Made by a program: the position numbers and the translations under genes. A DNA stretch of 40,146 nt from an uncultured Oscillospiraceae bacterium. GTDB taxonomy: Bacteria > Bacillota > Clostridia > Oscillospirales > Oscillospiraceae. The notes below the pieces were generated by a model that saw nothing but the letters and a program-made list of their open reading frames with translations, had not been told where the DNA came from and did no database searches. Every line of letters begins with the position of its first letter. The stretch's first letter is position 1. The stretch spans positions 1 through 40,146 of the forward strand of contig CATONV010000016.1 in assembly GCA_951801655.1 (NCBI GenBank), in the 5' to 3' direction. This document shows, piece after piece, positions 21,777-29,042 of this stretch.

Positions 21777-22240
21777 GGTTCCACCCACTCTTTCCGCAGG
21801 GCTTCCCGGCCCCGCTTCAGTCTCATTTTTACCGTGGGCACCGTCACGCCCAGCAGCCGCGCGATCTCCCGGACAGTGTACCCCTCGTAGTAGTAGAGAT
21901 GCAGAGCAGTGCGCTGTTTCTCGGGCAGGTTGGCCGCCTGGTCCAGCAGGGACGGCTCCTCCGGAGGCAGAAACACCCCGGCCGCCGCCTCCAGGGGCAG
22001 CTCCGACCGCCTGTGCCGCCGCCACTCATCCCGGCAGAGGTTCAGCGCCACCTGAAACAGCCAGTTCCTCTCATGCTCCGGCGATTTGAACCTGGGGGCC
22101 TGATACAGGCGCTTGATGAGAACGTCCTGCAGTACGTCCTCCGCGTCCGCCGGATTCTTCATTTGTAACAGGCAGAAGCGATACAGCGACGGGCCGTAAG
22201 CCTCATACACCCTCTCAAACAAAGCCTCGGTCTGGTCCAC
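21773..22240 (-). CDS. ECF-type RNA polymerase sigma factor
   Basis: 155 aa from the GTG at 22240, placed 8 bases after AAAGGAGG; upstream in-frame ATG codons lack a ribosome site. Region 2 spans about residues 8-75 (ALFERVYEAYGPSLYRFCLL, NPADAEDVLQDVLIKRLY, NWLFQVALNLCRDEWRR). Region 4 spans about 95-150 (NLPEKQRTALHLYYYEGYTV, REIARLLGVTVPTVKMRLKR). There is no region 1 or 3, as is usual in group 4 sigma factors. First gene of a two-gene unit with its membrane partner; expected to drive its own operon and an envelope-stress regulon. No target promoters were identified. Confidence 0.93.
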   Translation of the reverse strand: MDQTEALFERVYEAYGPSLYRFCLLQMKNPADAEDVLQDVLIKRLYQAPRFKSPEHERNWLFQVALNLCRDEWRRHRRSELPLEAAAGVFLPPEEPSLLDQAANLPEKQRTALHLYYYEGYTVREIARLLGVTVPTVKMRLKRGREALRKEWVEP

Positions 22241-22317
22241 CAGTGCCACCTCCTTTATCTCTCTGTCTTTTATTACGGCTGTGACCGGGCATTGGTAACA
22301 CCAAAACGCCTGGTTTT

Positions 22318-22361
22318 TGAAAAAAATCAAAAACCGGACCCCCGCCGTCCGGCGGAGGTCC
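22318..22361 (-). terminator. Terminator of the M23 gene
   Basis: On the minus strand GGACCTCCGCC and GGCGGGGGTCC pair with a short loop, followed by CGGTTTTTGATTTTTTT. An overlapping AT hairpin GGTTTTTGA/TCAAAAACC sits at 22312-22335. Confidence 0.8.
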
Positions 22362-22368
22362 GCAAGTT

Positions 22369-23121
22369 TTACTTCAGATATTCTCTGGGGTCCACAGGCT
22401 GGCCGTTGAGGAGGGTCTCCAGATGGATGTGGGAGTCCACGCCGACCTCGGCGATGGCGGTGGCGCCCACGGTGCCCAGCTCGCCTCCGATGTCCACGGT
22501 GTCTCCGGCTTCCACGGCCACATCCTCAGCCAGGTTGCAGTACCAGGACTGAAGTCCGCCGCCGTGGTCCACCACCACAGTGGTGCCCATAAGGCCGTCG
22601 GTGTACACCTGATCCACGGTGCCGGCGCTGATGGACAGCACCTTTACCCCCTGGGCGGCGGCGATGTCCAGGCCGCCGTGGGTGCGCCAGTCACCCAGGG
22701 TGGGGTCCAGAGAAAGGACCTCCACGCTGAAGTCCCGCAGAACGGTTCCCTGCACCGGCCAGGTAAATACCTTTGAAATGGTCTCCTTGCTGGTTTCGGT
22801 GTCCGGTTCAGGGGTCGTATTTTTCACCGGTTCCGGGTCGTCCGGCTGGACGGAGGGCTTGGGATCGGGGACAGCCGGCCGGACAGGGGTATCCTGCGCC
22901 GGCCTGGAGTCGGGGACGGCGGGGCGGGTGACACTCTGGTCCGGAATGGTCACAGAGGCGTCGCCCCCGGCGGGAGCGGCGGCGCGGGTGTCGTTGGCAA
23001 CGGTTTTCAGCAGATAATAGCCCGAAATTCCTATGGTGGCGACGCACAGGAACAGGACTATGTAAAAGCCCTTTCCCATGGCGAAATCGCCCAGCTTACT
23101 CAAAAAGCTTCGGTTTTTCAA
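22369..23121 (-). CDS. Membrane-anchored M23 (LytM) peptidase, SpoIIQ-like
   Basis: 250 aa. Residues 19-39 are one transmembrane helix (FYIVLFLCVATIGISGYYLL), about 45-115 a Pro/Asp-rich linker, and 118-250 a LytM domain. The zinc ligands are intact: H148 and D152 in THGGLD, and H231/H233 in SHIHLE. The fold starts with FTWPVQGTVLRDFS, and a GTTVVVDHGGGLQSWYCNL block is present. In spore-formers this arrangement fits SpoIIQ, the forespore protein that meets SpoIIIAH; clostridial SpoIIQ keeps active LytM residues, unlike Bacillus. A general cell-wall endopeptidase is the alternative. No other sporulation-stage gene is adjacent, so the name is not certain. Confidence 0.82.
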   Translation of the reverse strand: MKNRSFLSKLGDFAMGKGFYIVLFLCVATIGISGYYLLKTVANDTRAAAPAGGDASVTIPDQSVTRPAVPDSRPAQDTPVRPAVPDPKPSVQPDDPEPVKNTTPEPDTETSKETISKVFTWPVQGTVLRDFSVEVLSLDPTLGDWRTHGGLDIAAAQGVKVLSISAGTVDQVYTDGLMGTTVVVDHGGGLQSWYCNLAEDVAVEAGDTVDIGGELGTVGATAIAEVGVDSHIHLETLLNGQPVDPREYLK

Positions 23122-23195
23122 AAAACCACCTCCGAAGCCTATTTTGGACAGGCCTGGCGGCGGTTATACATGTGCGGCGAAAATTTTCCCGCCCC

Positions 23196-23224
23196 TTGCA
23201 ATATTGGGGGAATTGGGGTACAAT
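23196..23224 (+). promoter_or_regulatory. Promoter of rpiB
   Basis: TTGCAA (23196-23201) and TACAAT (23219-23224) with a 17-base spacer, 43 bases before the rpiB start codon. Confidence 0.7.
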
Positions 23225-23267
23225 GGAACAGAAAACGCCCCTCCGGGGCTTGTAGGAGGAACTGCTT

Positions 23268-23702
23268 ATGATCGCCATTGCCTCTGACCACGGCGGCTAC
23301 CAGCTCAAGGAGCATCTCAAGGCCTATCTGGCCGCCAAGGGCATCACCTGTCAGGACTTCGGCACCGACAGCACCGACAGCTGCGACTACCCCATCTTCG
23401 GCAAAGCTGCTGCCCAGGCGGTGGCCGAGGGCCGGTGCGAGAAAGGAATTGTCATCTGCACCACCGGTATCGGCATCGCCATCTCCGCCAATAAGGTGAA
23501 GGGAATCCGCTGCGCTTTGTGCGGCGATGTGCTGTCCGCTGAGCTGACCCGCCGCCATAATGACGCCAACATGCTGGCCCTGGGCGCGGGTATCATCGGC
23601 CCTGTACTGGCCGAGAGAATTGTGGACACTTTCCTGACCGCCCAATTCGAGGGTGGCCGCCACGCCCGGCGTGTCGGGCTGATGATGGAAATTGAGGGCT
23701 GA
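23268..23702 (+). CDS. rpiB: Ribose-5-phosphate isomerase B
   Basis: 144 aa, typical length. Interconverts ribose 5-phosphate and ribulose 5-phosphate in the pentose phosphate pathway (cytosol). Visible motifs: ASDHGGYQLKEHL at the N-terminus (phosphate and substrate binding), C64 in IVICTTGIG (catalytic base), and CGDVLSAELTRRHNDANMLA with the ring-opening histidine and asparagine. TAGGAGG precedes the ATG. Single-gene unit with its own promoter and terminator, as often found in Clostridia. A galactose-6-phosphate isomerase (LacA/B) is unlikely because no lac genes are present. Confidence 0.96.
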   Translation: MIAIASDHGGYQLKEHLKAYLAAKGITCQDFGTDSTDSCDYPIFGKAAAQAVAEGRCEKGIVICTTGIGIAISANKVKGIRCALCGDVLSAELTRRHNDANMLALGAGIIGPVLAERIVDTFLTAQFEGGRHARRVGLMMEIEG

Positions 23703-23707
23703 CCGAC

Positions 23708-23731
23708 AGGGCAGGCGCGTGCGCCTGCCCT
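23708..23731. terminator. Terminator between convergent rpiB and yihY
   Basis: AGGGCAGGCGC and GCGCCTGCCCT, perfect 11-bp arms with a 2-base gap; followed on the plus side by ATGACTTTTTC. It overlaps the last codons of the minus-strand gene. Confidence 0.7.
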
Positions 23732-24584
23732 ATGACTTTTTCATGCGGTCCTCCAGCACTCTGCCGGCCACGGCCCCCAGCAGCAGAAGACTGCCGCACA
23801 GGTAGAGCCAGACCAGCAAAATAATCAGGGAGGCCAGCGAGCCGTAGACCAGGGCGTAGCGGGAGGACATGCCGATAAACCAGGAGAACAGCACCGACGC
23901 GGCCGAAATGGCCACAGCGGCCAGCAGAGAGGACAAAATCACCACCGGCAGGCGCATGGTCCCCTTGGGCGTCCCGGCCCGGTAGACAATCAGCACCAGA
24001 AGCAGCACAAAGCAGAACAGCAGCAGATAGCGCATCCACCGCCACAGCCCAGACAAAGGGGGCAGCAGTTGGGCCAGACGGAAGGGCAGGTTTTCCTCCA
24101 GCAGATAGAAAAACCACTCGCCGGTAAAGATGACCACCACCGATAAATAGATGGTGAGAAGAAAGAGCGCCGACAGCACCACGCTGAACACCGCCCTCCG
24201 GACAGGGCGGGCGGGCGTGTGTCCGTGGAGGTCGTCCATAGCGGCCAGCAGGGTGCGCAGTCCCGCCGAGGCGGAGATCAAAATGGTGATTACGCTGGCC
24301 AGCAGCAGAGCCCGAGACTGGCTGCCCGCCACATAGCTCAGATAATCCCGCATAATGGTCAGTACCCCGTCGGGCAGGATCTGGTCCAGCGACTGGAGCA
24401 GATTCTCCAGGTCCAGATGAAACAGGCCGATAAAGTAGTTGACGCACACCAGCAGAGGAAACAGGGTCAGAATCAGGAAGTAGGACAGGGCCGCCGCCGC
24501 CCGGGACGCGCCCACCCGCAGATAGAGCCCCGCCGCCTCCAGCGCAAAAGAGACCAGGGGCAGGGAGAGAAGCTTTTTCACCAT
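23730..24584 (-). CDS. YihY/BrkB-family inner membrane protein
   Basis: 284 aa with about six transmembrane helices (near 30-55, 85-110, 131-158, 183-205, 215-240, 245-270). Family signatures are SRAAAALSYFLILTLFPLLV near the N-terminus and YGSLASLIILLVWLYLCGSL near the C-terminus. Long mis-named ribonuclease BN; it is an integral membrane protein with no proven function. AAAGGAGG precedes the ATG. A single gene, convergent with rpiB. Confidence 0.93.
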   Translation of the reverse strand: MVKKLLSLPLVSFALEAAGLYLRVGASRAAAALSYFLILTLFPLLVCVNYFIGLFHLDLENLLQSLDQILPDGVLTIMRDYLSYVAGSQSRALLLASVITILISASAGLRTLLAAMDDLHGHTPARPVRRAVFSVVLSALFLLTIYLSVVVIFTGEWFFYLLEENLPFRLAQLLPPLSGLWRWMRYLLLFCFVLLLVLIVYRAGTPKGTMRLPVVILSSLLAAVAISAASVLFSWFIGMSSRYALVYGSLASLIILLVWLYLCGSLLLLGAVAGRVLEDRMKKS

Positions 24585-24670
24585 GTCAGGGCCTCCTTTC
24601 GTGCGCCAAATGGCCCCCTTGTGAAAGGGGGGCCTTTATGATACCATACGTCCCTGCAAAAACAAATACG

Positions 24671-24700
24671 AAAAAAGCCGCCTGTTCTCCAGACGGCTTT
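24671..24700 (-). terminator. Terminator of rpsT
   Basis: On the minus strand AAAGCCGTCTG and CAGGCGGCTTT pair around GAGAA, followed by a run of T residues. Confidence 0.9.
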
Positions 24701-24714
24701 CCTTTCGTGTACGA

Positions 24715-24978
24715 TCAAGCCAGCTTGCTCAGCTTGAGGGTCATCTTGCTCTTCTTGTTCGCAGCGTTATTGCGGTGCAGCAGACCCTTGGCAGCGGCCT
24801 TATCCACCGCCTTGACGGCCACCTTGTAAGCGACATCGGCCTCGCTGCGGTTGCCTTCCGCCACCGCGGCCTCAAACTTCTTGATGTCGGTCTTCAGCGC
24901 GGATTTCGCGGCCTTATTCTGCGCGGCCTTGGCCTGAGACACCAGAACGCGCTTTTTGGCAGACTTAATATTCGGCAA
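24715..24978 (-). CDS. rpsT: 30S ribosomal protein S20
   Basis: 87 aa from a TTG at 24978, giving the universal MPNIKSAKKRVLVSQAKA start. GGAGGAGG lies 7 bases upstream; an in-frame GTG at 24987 would sit too close to that site. It binds 16S rRNA 5' and 3' minor domains. The basic helical pattern ends LLHRNNAANKKSKMTLKLSK as in the family. The non-AUG start and the small TAGGCG/CGCCTA hairpin in the leader (25012-25029) may matter for autoregulation, as S20 starts with UUG in E. coli and is autocontrolled there. Divergent from gpr, the arrangement known in Bacillus and Clostridia. Confidence 0.97.
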   Translation of the reverse strand: MPNIKSAKKRVLVSQAKAAQNKAAKSALKTDIKKFEAAVAEGNRSEADVAYKVAVKAVDKAAAKGLLHRNNAANKKSKMTLKLSKLA

Positions 24979-25040
24979 ACCAAACACCTCCTCCGATTTT
25001 CATCCTTGATTTAGGCGACAATACGCCTACGCAGATTTGT

Positions 25041-25069
25041 ATTGTACCACCCCTCGTCAAAAAAATCAA
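25041..25069 (-). promoter_or_regulatory. Promoter of rpsT
   Basis: On the minus strand TTGATT (25069-25064), a 17-base spacer and TACAAT (25046-25041), with about 60 bases of leader before the start codon. Confidence 0.65.
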
Positions 25070-25190
25070 CAGTTTTTTTGAAATTTTTTTCTCCTCCGGG
25101 ATAGTTTTTCAAAAGCCGCAAAAGCTAGGACGGCCAAGAAAATGATTCCACAACATATTGCGCGGCCATAAGCTGTGAGGAGGGATGACC

Positions 25191-26081
25191 ATGCGCATGC
25201 GGCGGACGGACCTGGCGCTGGAGGCCAGGGAGCTGTGGCAGGAGAGGACGGGGGCGGTGACCGCCCTGCCGGGGGTGGAGGCCCGTGATACGACCTGGGA
25301 GGGGATCCCGGTCAATACGGTGAAAGTTCTGGACCGACGGGGAGAGGAGGCCTTGGGCAAGCCCCGGGGCAGCTATGTCACCCTCACGCTGGAGGGGCTG
25401 GCCGGTCGGGAGGAGGACATTTTTCAGCGGGCCGTCCGGGCGGTGGCGGGGGAGCTGACCAAGCTTCTCCAGGGCCTGCCGCCCGGGGGACTGGTGCTGG
25501 TGGCCGGCCTGGGCAACCGGGCCATCACCCCCGACGCCATCGGCCCCAAGGTCCACGAGAACACTCTGGTCACCCGCCACCTGGTGCGTCAGATGCCCGA
25601 GCACTTTGGAGACCTGCGGCCGGTGGCCTCCCTGGCGGCGGAGGTAATGGGTACCACCGGCGTAGAGAGTAGCGAGCTGGTGCGGGCGGTGTGTGAAAAA
25701 CTTCAGCCGGTCTGCGTGGTGGCGGTGGACGCCCTGGCCTCCCGGTCGCTGAAGCGGCTGTGCCGCACGGTGCAGCTGGCCGACACAGGCATTACCCCCG
25801 GCTCCGGGGTGGGCAACCACCGCATGGGCCTTACCCGGGATACCCTGGGGGTGCCCGTTATCGCTGTGGGCGTGCCCACCGTGGTGGAGGCCGCCACACT
25901 GGCTGCCGACCTGCTGTGTACCGACGACCTGCCCGATCTGAACGAGGGCAGAGAACTGCTGGTTACCCCCAAGGACATCGACAGCCAGGTGAGAGATCTG
26001 GCCAAGGTGATTGGCTACGGCCTGAGTATGGCCCTCCAGCCGGGAATCTCCCTGAAGGAGCTGGAGCTGCTGCTCAGCTAG
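25191..26081 (+). CDS. gpr: Germination protease GPR
   Basis: 296 aa from the ATG at 25191, which is 6 bases after GAGGAGGG; the ATG at 25185 abuts that site. This aspartic-type protease (family A25) is made as a zymogen in the forespore and degrades small acid-soluble spore proteins on germination. The RTDLA pattern right at the N-terminus (residues 5-9) is normally in the propeptide region. Core blocks VLVAGLGNRAITPDAIGPKV, HLVRQMPEHFGDLRPVA and TGITPGSGVGNHRMG are all clear. Bacillus GPR is about 370 aa; clostridial forms are shorter, as here. It marks the organism as a spore-former. Confidence 0.96.
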   Translation: MRMRRTDLALEARELWQERTGAVTALPGVEARDTTWEGIPVNTVKVLDRRGEEALGKPRGSYVTLTLEGLAGREEDIFQRAVRAVAGELTKLLQGLPPGGLVLVAGLGNRAITPDAIGPKVHENTLVTRHLVRQMPEHFGDLRPVASLAAEVMGTTGVESSELVRAVCEKLQPVCVVAVDALASRSLKRLCRTVQLADTGITPGSGVGNHRMGLTRDTLGVPVIAVGVPTVVEAATLAADLLCTDDLPDLNEGRELLVTPKDIDSQVRDLAKVIGYGLSMALQPGISLKELELLLS

Positions 26082-26212
26082 CGGGACGCTGTCCTCCAAC
26101 GGTGGATTTTTATACTATTTGTATTATATCAATAAAATAATACGCCATAAAAGGGGGCAAAACGCCACCTTAAGGGGGAAAAACAGGGGCCAAACGGGGG
26201 AACTTCAGCTTT

Positions 26213-26235
26213 GTCCGCCGAGTGCGGACATTTTT
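26213..26235 (+). terminator. Terminator-like hairpin downstream of gpr
   Basis: GTCCGC, a 5-base loop, GCGGAC, then ATTTTTG. It lies about 130 bases after gpr and 60 bases before the next gene. Confidence 0.6.
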
Positions 26236-26296
26236 GGGATATCCCGGCCAAAATCGGGCACACTAGAGGAAAACACTGGAAAAGGATGTGGTTGCG

Positions 26297-26572
26297 ATGG
26301 TAAAGGGTATTACCCGGCAGGTAATTCTGGTAAAGTCTCCCGACCCTCGGCTTTTTGAGGAGGCTATCTTCATCGTTAAGGAGGAGGCCCTGGCCCGGGA
26401 GGGCGTGAGCGCCGACAAGGTGCTGCAGGAGGCCCGCCAGGCTGCCGACGGCTATATCAAGCAGGGCAAGGTGTGGAACCGGCGGCTGGGGAGAATCCCC
26501 GCGCCTGTCTGGGGGGCGCTGGGGGCGGCCATGGCCTCGGCAGGCTGGGCGTGTTGGCTGTTTTTGCTGTAA
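26297..26572 (+). CDS. Small tail-anchored membrane protein next to gpr
   Basis: 91 aa from the ATG at 26297; AAAGGA lies about 10 bases upstream, and an in-frame GTG at 26288 is too close to it. The N-terminal part (MVKGITRQVILVKSPDPRLF, EEAIFIVKEEALAREGVSAD) is a soluble alpha/beta segment, then a helix, then a C-terminal membrane helix (PAPVWGALGAAMASAGWACW). Similar VKSPDP-type small proteins are found in Clostridia and are uncharacterised (from memory). Its position after gpr hints at sporulation-linked expression, which is inference. Confidence 0.75.
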   Translation: MVKGITRQVILVKSPDPRLFEEAIFIVKEEALAREGVSADKVLQEARQAADGYIKQGKVWNRRLGRIPAPVWGALGAAMASAGWACWLFLL

Positions 26573-26604
26573 CCTTCCGTCGGCGGGCTCATAGTATGGA
26601 GTGA

Positions 26605-26628
26605 GGGGGGCGAGACCCCCCTCGCCCC
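26605..26628. repeat. GC-rich hairpin after the small membrane protein gene
   Basis: GGGGCGAG (26607-26614) and CTCGCCCC (26621-26628) pair perfectly; alternative pairing GGGGGG/CCCCCC is possible. No T-run, so not a clear terminator. Confidence 0.4.
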
Positions 26629-26696
26629 GGCACCCCGGAGGCGTTTCCACAAAGGACAAAAGGTTTTCTTCTTTCCTCCTTAAAAATAAACTGGCA

Positions 26697-26719
26697 GCCC
26701 GGCGGGCAGTCCGCCGGGC
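26697..26719 (-). terminator. Terminator-like hairpin of the ABC-2 operon
   Basis: GCCCGGCGG and CCGCCGGGC with a 5-base loop directly downstream of the second permease gene on the minus strand; a T-rich stretch (TTTATTTTTAAGG) follows after a short gap. Confidence 0.55.
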
Positions 26720-26726
26720 CGCTTTG

Positions 26727-27848
26727 TCATGTTCGGATGCGGTCCGGAAGGGCGGCCAGGACCAGCATAGCCCCGCCTGCCCCAGCCAGCAGCAGACCAT
26801 CCTGCCAGGAGCCGCCGCAGGCGCGCAGGCAGAGGGTGAGGGGGTTCCAACGGACCAGAGGCCCCAGCGCCGGAAAAATGAGAGACAAATCCAGCAGCAC
26901 CGGAGACAGGAGAATGCCCAGCACCGGGACGAAGGGCATGAGAGAGGGCAGAGAGATCCACAGCGGACGGTGCAAAGCCAGAACCAGGGCCACCCCGCCC
27001 CAGAACAGCAGGTAGGGCGCCAGGGCCAGGATACAGCAGTTCTCCACGGCCAGCAGGGCCAGGGCCCCGGAACAAAAAATCGGAAGCAGCTCCGCCCCCA
27101 GCCGGGGCAGCAGCAGGGCTACCCTGCCCCGCAGAGGGACAAGGCGCCGGACGGCGGGGCTGTCCAGCCACCGGCCCAGGTCCATGGCGGTGAGAATGAC
27201 CCAGATGAGAAGCACAATGGCCGTCAGTCCGGTCAGCAGGCGGGACACCCCGCTGTCTGCCAGGACAAGAGGGTCCAGCGGCCGGCCGTCCGCCGTCTCC
27301 ATGGAGACCAGAACCCGGTCCTGATCCAGCAGCACCTCGTGCAGGCGGGGACGCAGGCCGTCCAGGGCCCCTGCGTCCGCGATGCCGCTGTCCAAAAGGT
27401 AATCCTCCGCCATGCCGGGGGAGATGGCCTCCGCGACACAGGCGGACACCGTTTCCCGCACCATGGGGTAGACGGCGGAGCCGGGACCGATGAGAAGGGT
27501 GAACAGCTCCTCCACAGACGACTGCTTCAGACGGGTCTCAAAGTCGGGCGGGAGAACCAGGGCGCAGTCCCACTGCCCGGCGGCCACCTGCCTCTCCGCC
27601 CGGGCCCGGTCCGCCCGGTGGAAGGTGACCACCAGGCCGCTTCTCTTCTCCAGACGCTGCCAGAAGTCCTCCCCGCCTGCCTCCGGAAGGACCACGCCCA
27701 CCTGAACGGGGGTGGACACCTCCTGGGGCGGGAGGAGCCGGGCGGCCCCCCAGATCAGCAGGGGCAGAAAGGCTGCCAGCAGCCAGACGGTTTTTCCGGC
27801 CAGTCGGGCGCGGAGACTTTGGCTGAACAGGATCAGACCAAGATTCAC
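26727..27848 (-). CDS. ABC-2 type exporter permease (second subunit)
   Basis: 373 aa from a GTG at 27848 that overlaps the upstream gene's stop (GTGA) and lies 7 bases after AGGAGG; the long in-frame extension upstream is shadow. Topology is the ABC2_membrane_3 type: one helix near the N-terminus (AGKTVWLLAAFLPLLIWGAA), a large extracytoplasmic domain (about 40-185: VQVGVVLPEAGGEDF, CALVLPPDFETRL), then five or six helices (LLTGLTAIVLLIWVILTAMD and beyond). Works as a heterodimer with the preceding permease and the ATPase of the operon. Substrate unknown. Confidence 0.82.
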   Translation of the reverse strand: MNLGLILFSQSLRARLAGKTVWLLAAFLPLLIWGAARLLPPQEVSTPVQVGVVLPEAGGEDFWQRLEKRSGLVVTFHRADRARAERQVAAGQWDCALVLPPDFETRLKQSSVEELFTLLIGPGSAVYPMVRETVSACVAEAISPGMAEDYLLDSGIADAGALDGLRPRLHEVLLDQDRVLVSMETADGRPLDPLVLADSGVSRLLTGLTAIVLLIWVILTAMDLGRWLDSPAVRRLVPLRGRVALLLPRLGAELLPIFCSGALALLAVENCCILALAPYLLFWGGVALVLALHRPLWISLPSLMPFVPVLGILLSPVLLDLSLIFPALGPLVRWNPLTLCLRACGGSWQDGLLLAGAGGAMLVLAALPDRIRT

Positions 27849-29038
27849 ACAGACACCTCCTGACGGTCTACCCGGCGGCGGTACAGGGACAGAGACAGGA
27901 AGGTCATCCCCGCAGCCGACACAGCCAGGCAGACCCAGGACAGCCCGTCTACGGGATAGCCCATGGGCCAGGCGGCCAGCTGACGCAGCCAGGTCACCGG
28001 AGACAGCCCTCCCAGTGCCCGGACGGGGCCGGGAAGCAGCACCGGGGGGACGATGCCCCCGGCCAGGGCCAGAGACAGCACGCACAGGGCAAAGGCCAGC
28101 AGTCCGCAGCCGGCGGCGTTCCCGGCGGCCAGACAGCACACCGAGACGAACAAGGAGACAAACAGAGAGATGAGAAGGGCGGCCCCGACCGCCGCCGGGA
28201 CACTGCCCTCCCCGACTGCCAGAAGGGCGGGGACCAGGAGAAGCAGCAGCGCCGCCGCCCCGGCGGCCAAGGCGCTGAGCCAGCCGGCCCACACCCCGCG
28301 GCCCGCGGCCCGCAGCCGGCGCTGAAAGGCAAGCCAGTCCCCACTGTAGAGGGGGACAAACACGGGGGCGGCGGCCAGGGCGAAGAAAACGGTCAGGGAC
28401 AGGGCGTAGTGGAGGGGGATGGGCAGGGCCTGGGTGGCCGACACCATCTCCGTGCGGAACATGCCGGCCCGGCCTGCGGCCAGGGAGATGTAGCGCAGGT
28501 TGATGTCCAGCACCACCTGGTCCCGGGTGAGGCCGGGGGGCGGAGACTGTTCATACGACTCCAGCACGGCGTATACCCCGGCCTGAAAGGCGGACAGGAT
28601 GTCGCAGGCGCTCTGGCCCACCCACAGCAGCAGCAGCGACTCCAGGGGCCGGTCCCCGGCCACCACCAGGCGCAGGTCGGGGTTCTCCCCCCACATCACC
28701 CCACGGATGAAGTCCCGGGGCAGAACGAGTACGGCGGTGATCTCCCCCCTCTCCAGGGCGTCTGTGGCTGCACTCTCCTCCATGGAGACAATCTTACAGT
28801 ACTGGGCGACGTCCTCCATGTTTCCCATGTACTGCTCCAGCAGCCGGGGGACGTTGTCCCCCTCCGGGGCGGTGACGGCCAGGGTTACACCCTGAAAGTT
28901 CACCCCCTGGGTGAGAAGCCTCTCCGCCGCCTGGCCTGCCCCCAGCGGCAGAAGAAAGCACAAAAGGGCAAGCACTGCCAGCAGACGACAGTGCCGGCAG
29001 AGTCTGACCAGCGTCAGCCCGAAAACCCGATACCCCAT
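27845..29038 (-). CDS. ABC-2 type exporter permease (first subunit)
   Basis: 397 aa with the same plan as its neighbour: an N-terminal helix (CRLLAVLALLCFLLPLGAG), a 170-residue extracytoplasmic domain (NFQGVTLAVTAPEGDNVPRL, ITAVLVLPRDFIRGVMWG), and about six C-terminal helices (YALSLTVFFALAAAPVFVPL, ISLFVSLFVSVCCLAAGNAA, ALCVLSLALAGGIVPPVLLP). Four bases separate it from the zinc-ribbon gene, and it overlaps the second permease by 4 bases, so the genes are translationally coupled. Similar to YhgE/LinA-type export permeases; the cargo could be a lipid, drug or peptide. Confidence 0.82.
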   Translation of the reverse strand: MGYRVFGLTLVRLCRHCRLLAVLALLCFLLPLGAGQAAERLLTQGVNFQGVTLAVTAPEGDNVPRLLEQYMGNMEDVAQYCKIVSMEESAATDALERGEITAVLVLPRDFIRGVMWGENPDLRLVVAGDRPLESLLLLWVGQSACDILSAFQAGVYAVLESYEQSPPPGLTRDQVVLDINLRYISLAAGRAGMFRTEMVSATQALPIPLHYALSLTVFFALAAAPVFVPLYSGDWLAFQRRLRAAGRGVWAGWLSALAAGAAALLLLLVPALLAVGEGSVPAAVGAALLISLFVSLFVSVCCLAAGNAAGCGLLAFALCVLSLALAGGIVPPVLLPGPVRALGGLSPVTWLRQLAAWPMGYPVDGLSWVCLAVSAAGMTFLSLSLYRRRVDRQEVSV

Positions 29039-29042
29039 GACC

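Noticed and set aside
26152-26200. Four G-runs upstream of the small membrane protein, possible G-quadruplex
   Set aside because: Loop lengths of about 16, 7 and 6 bases make folding doubtful and nothing else supports it.
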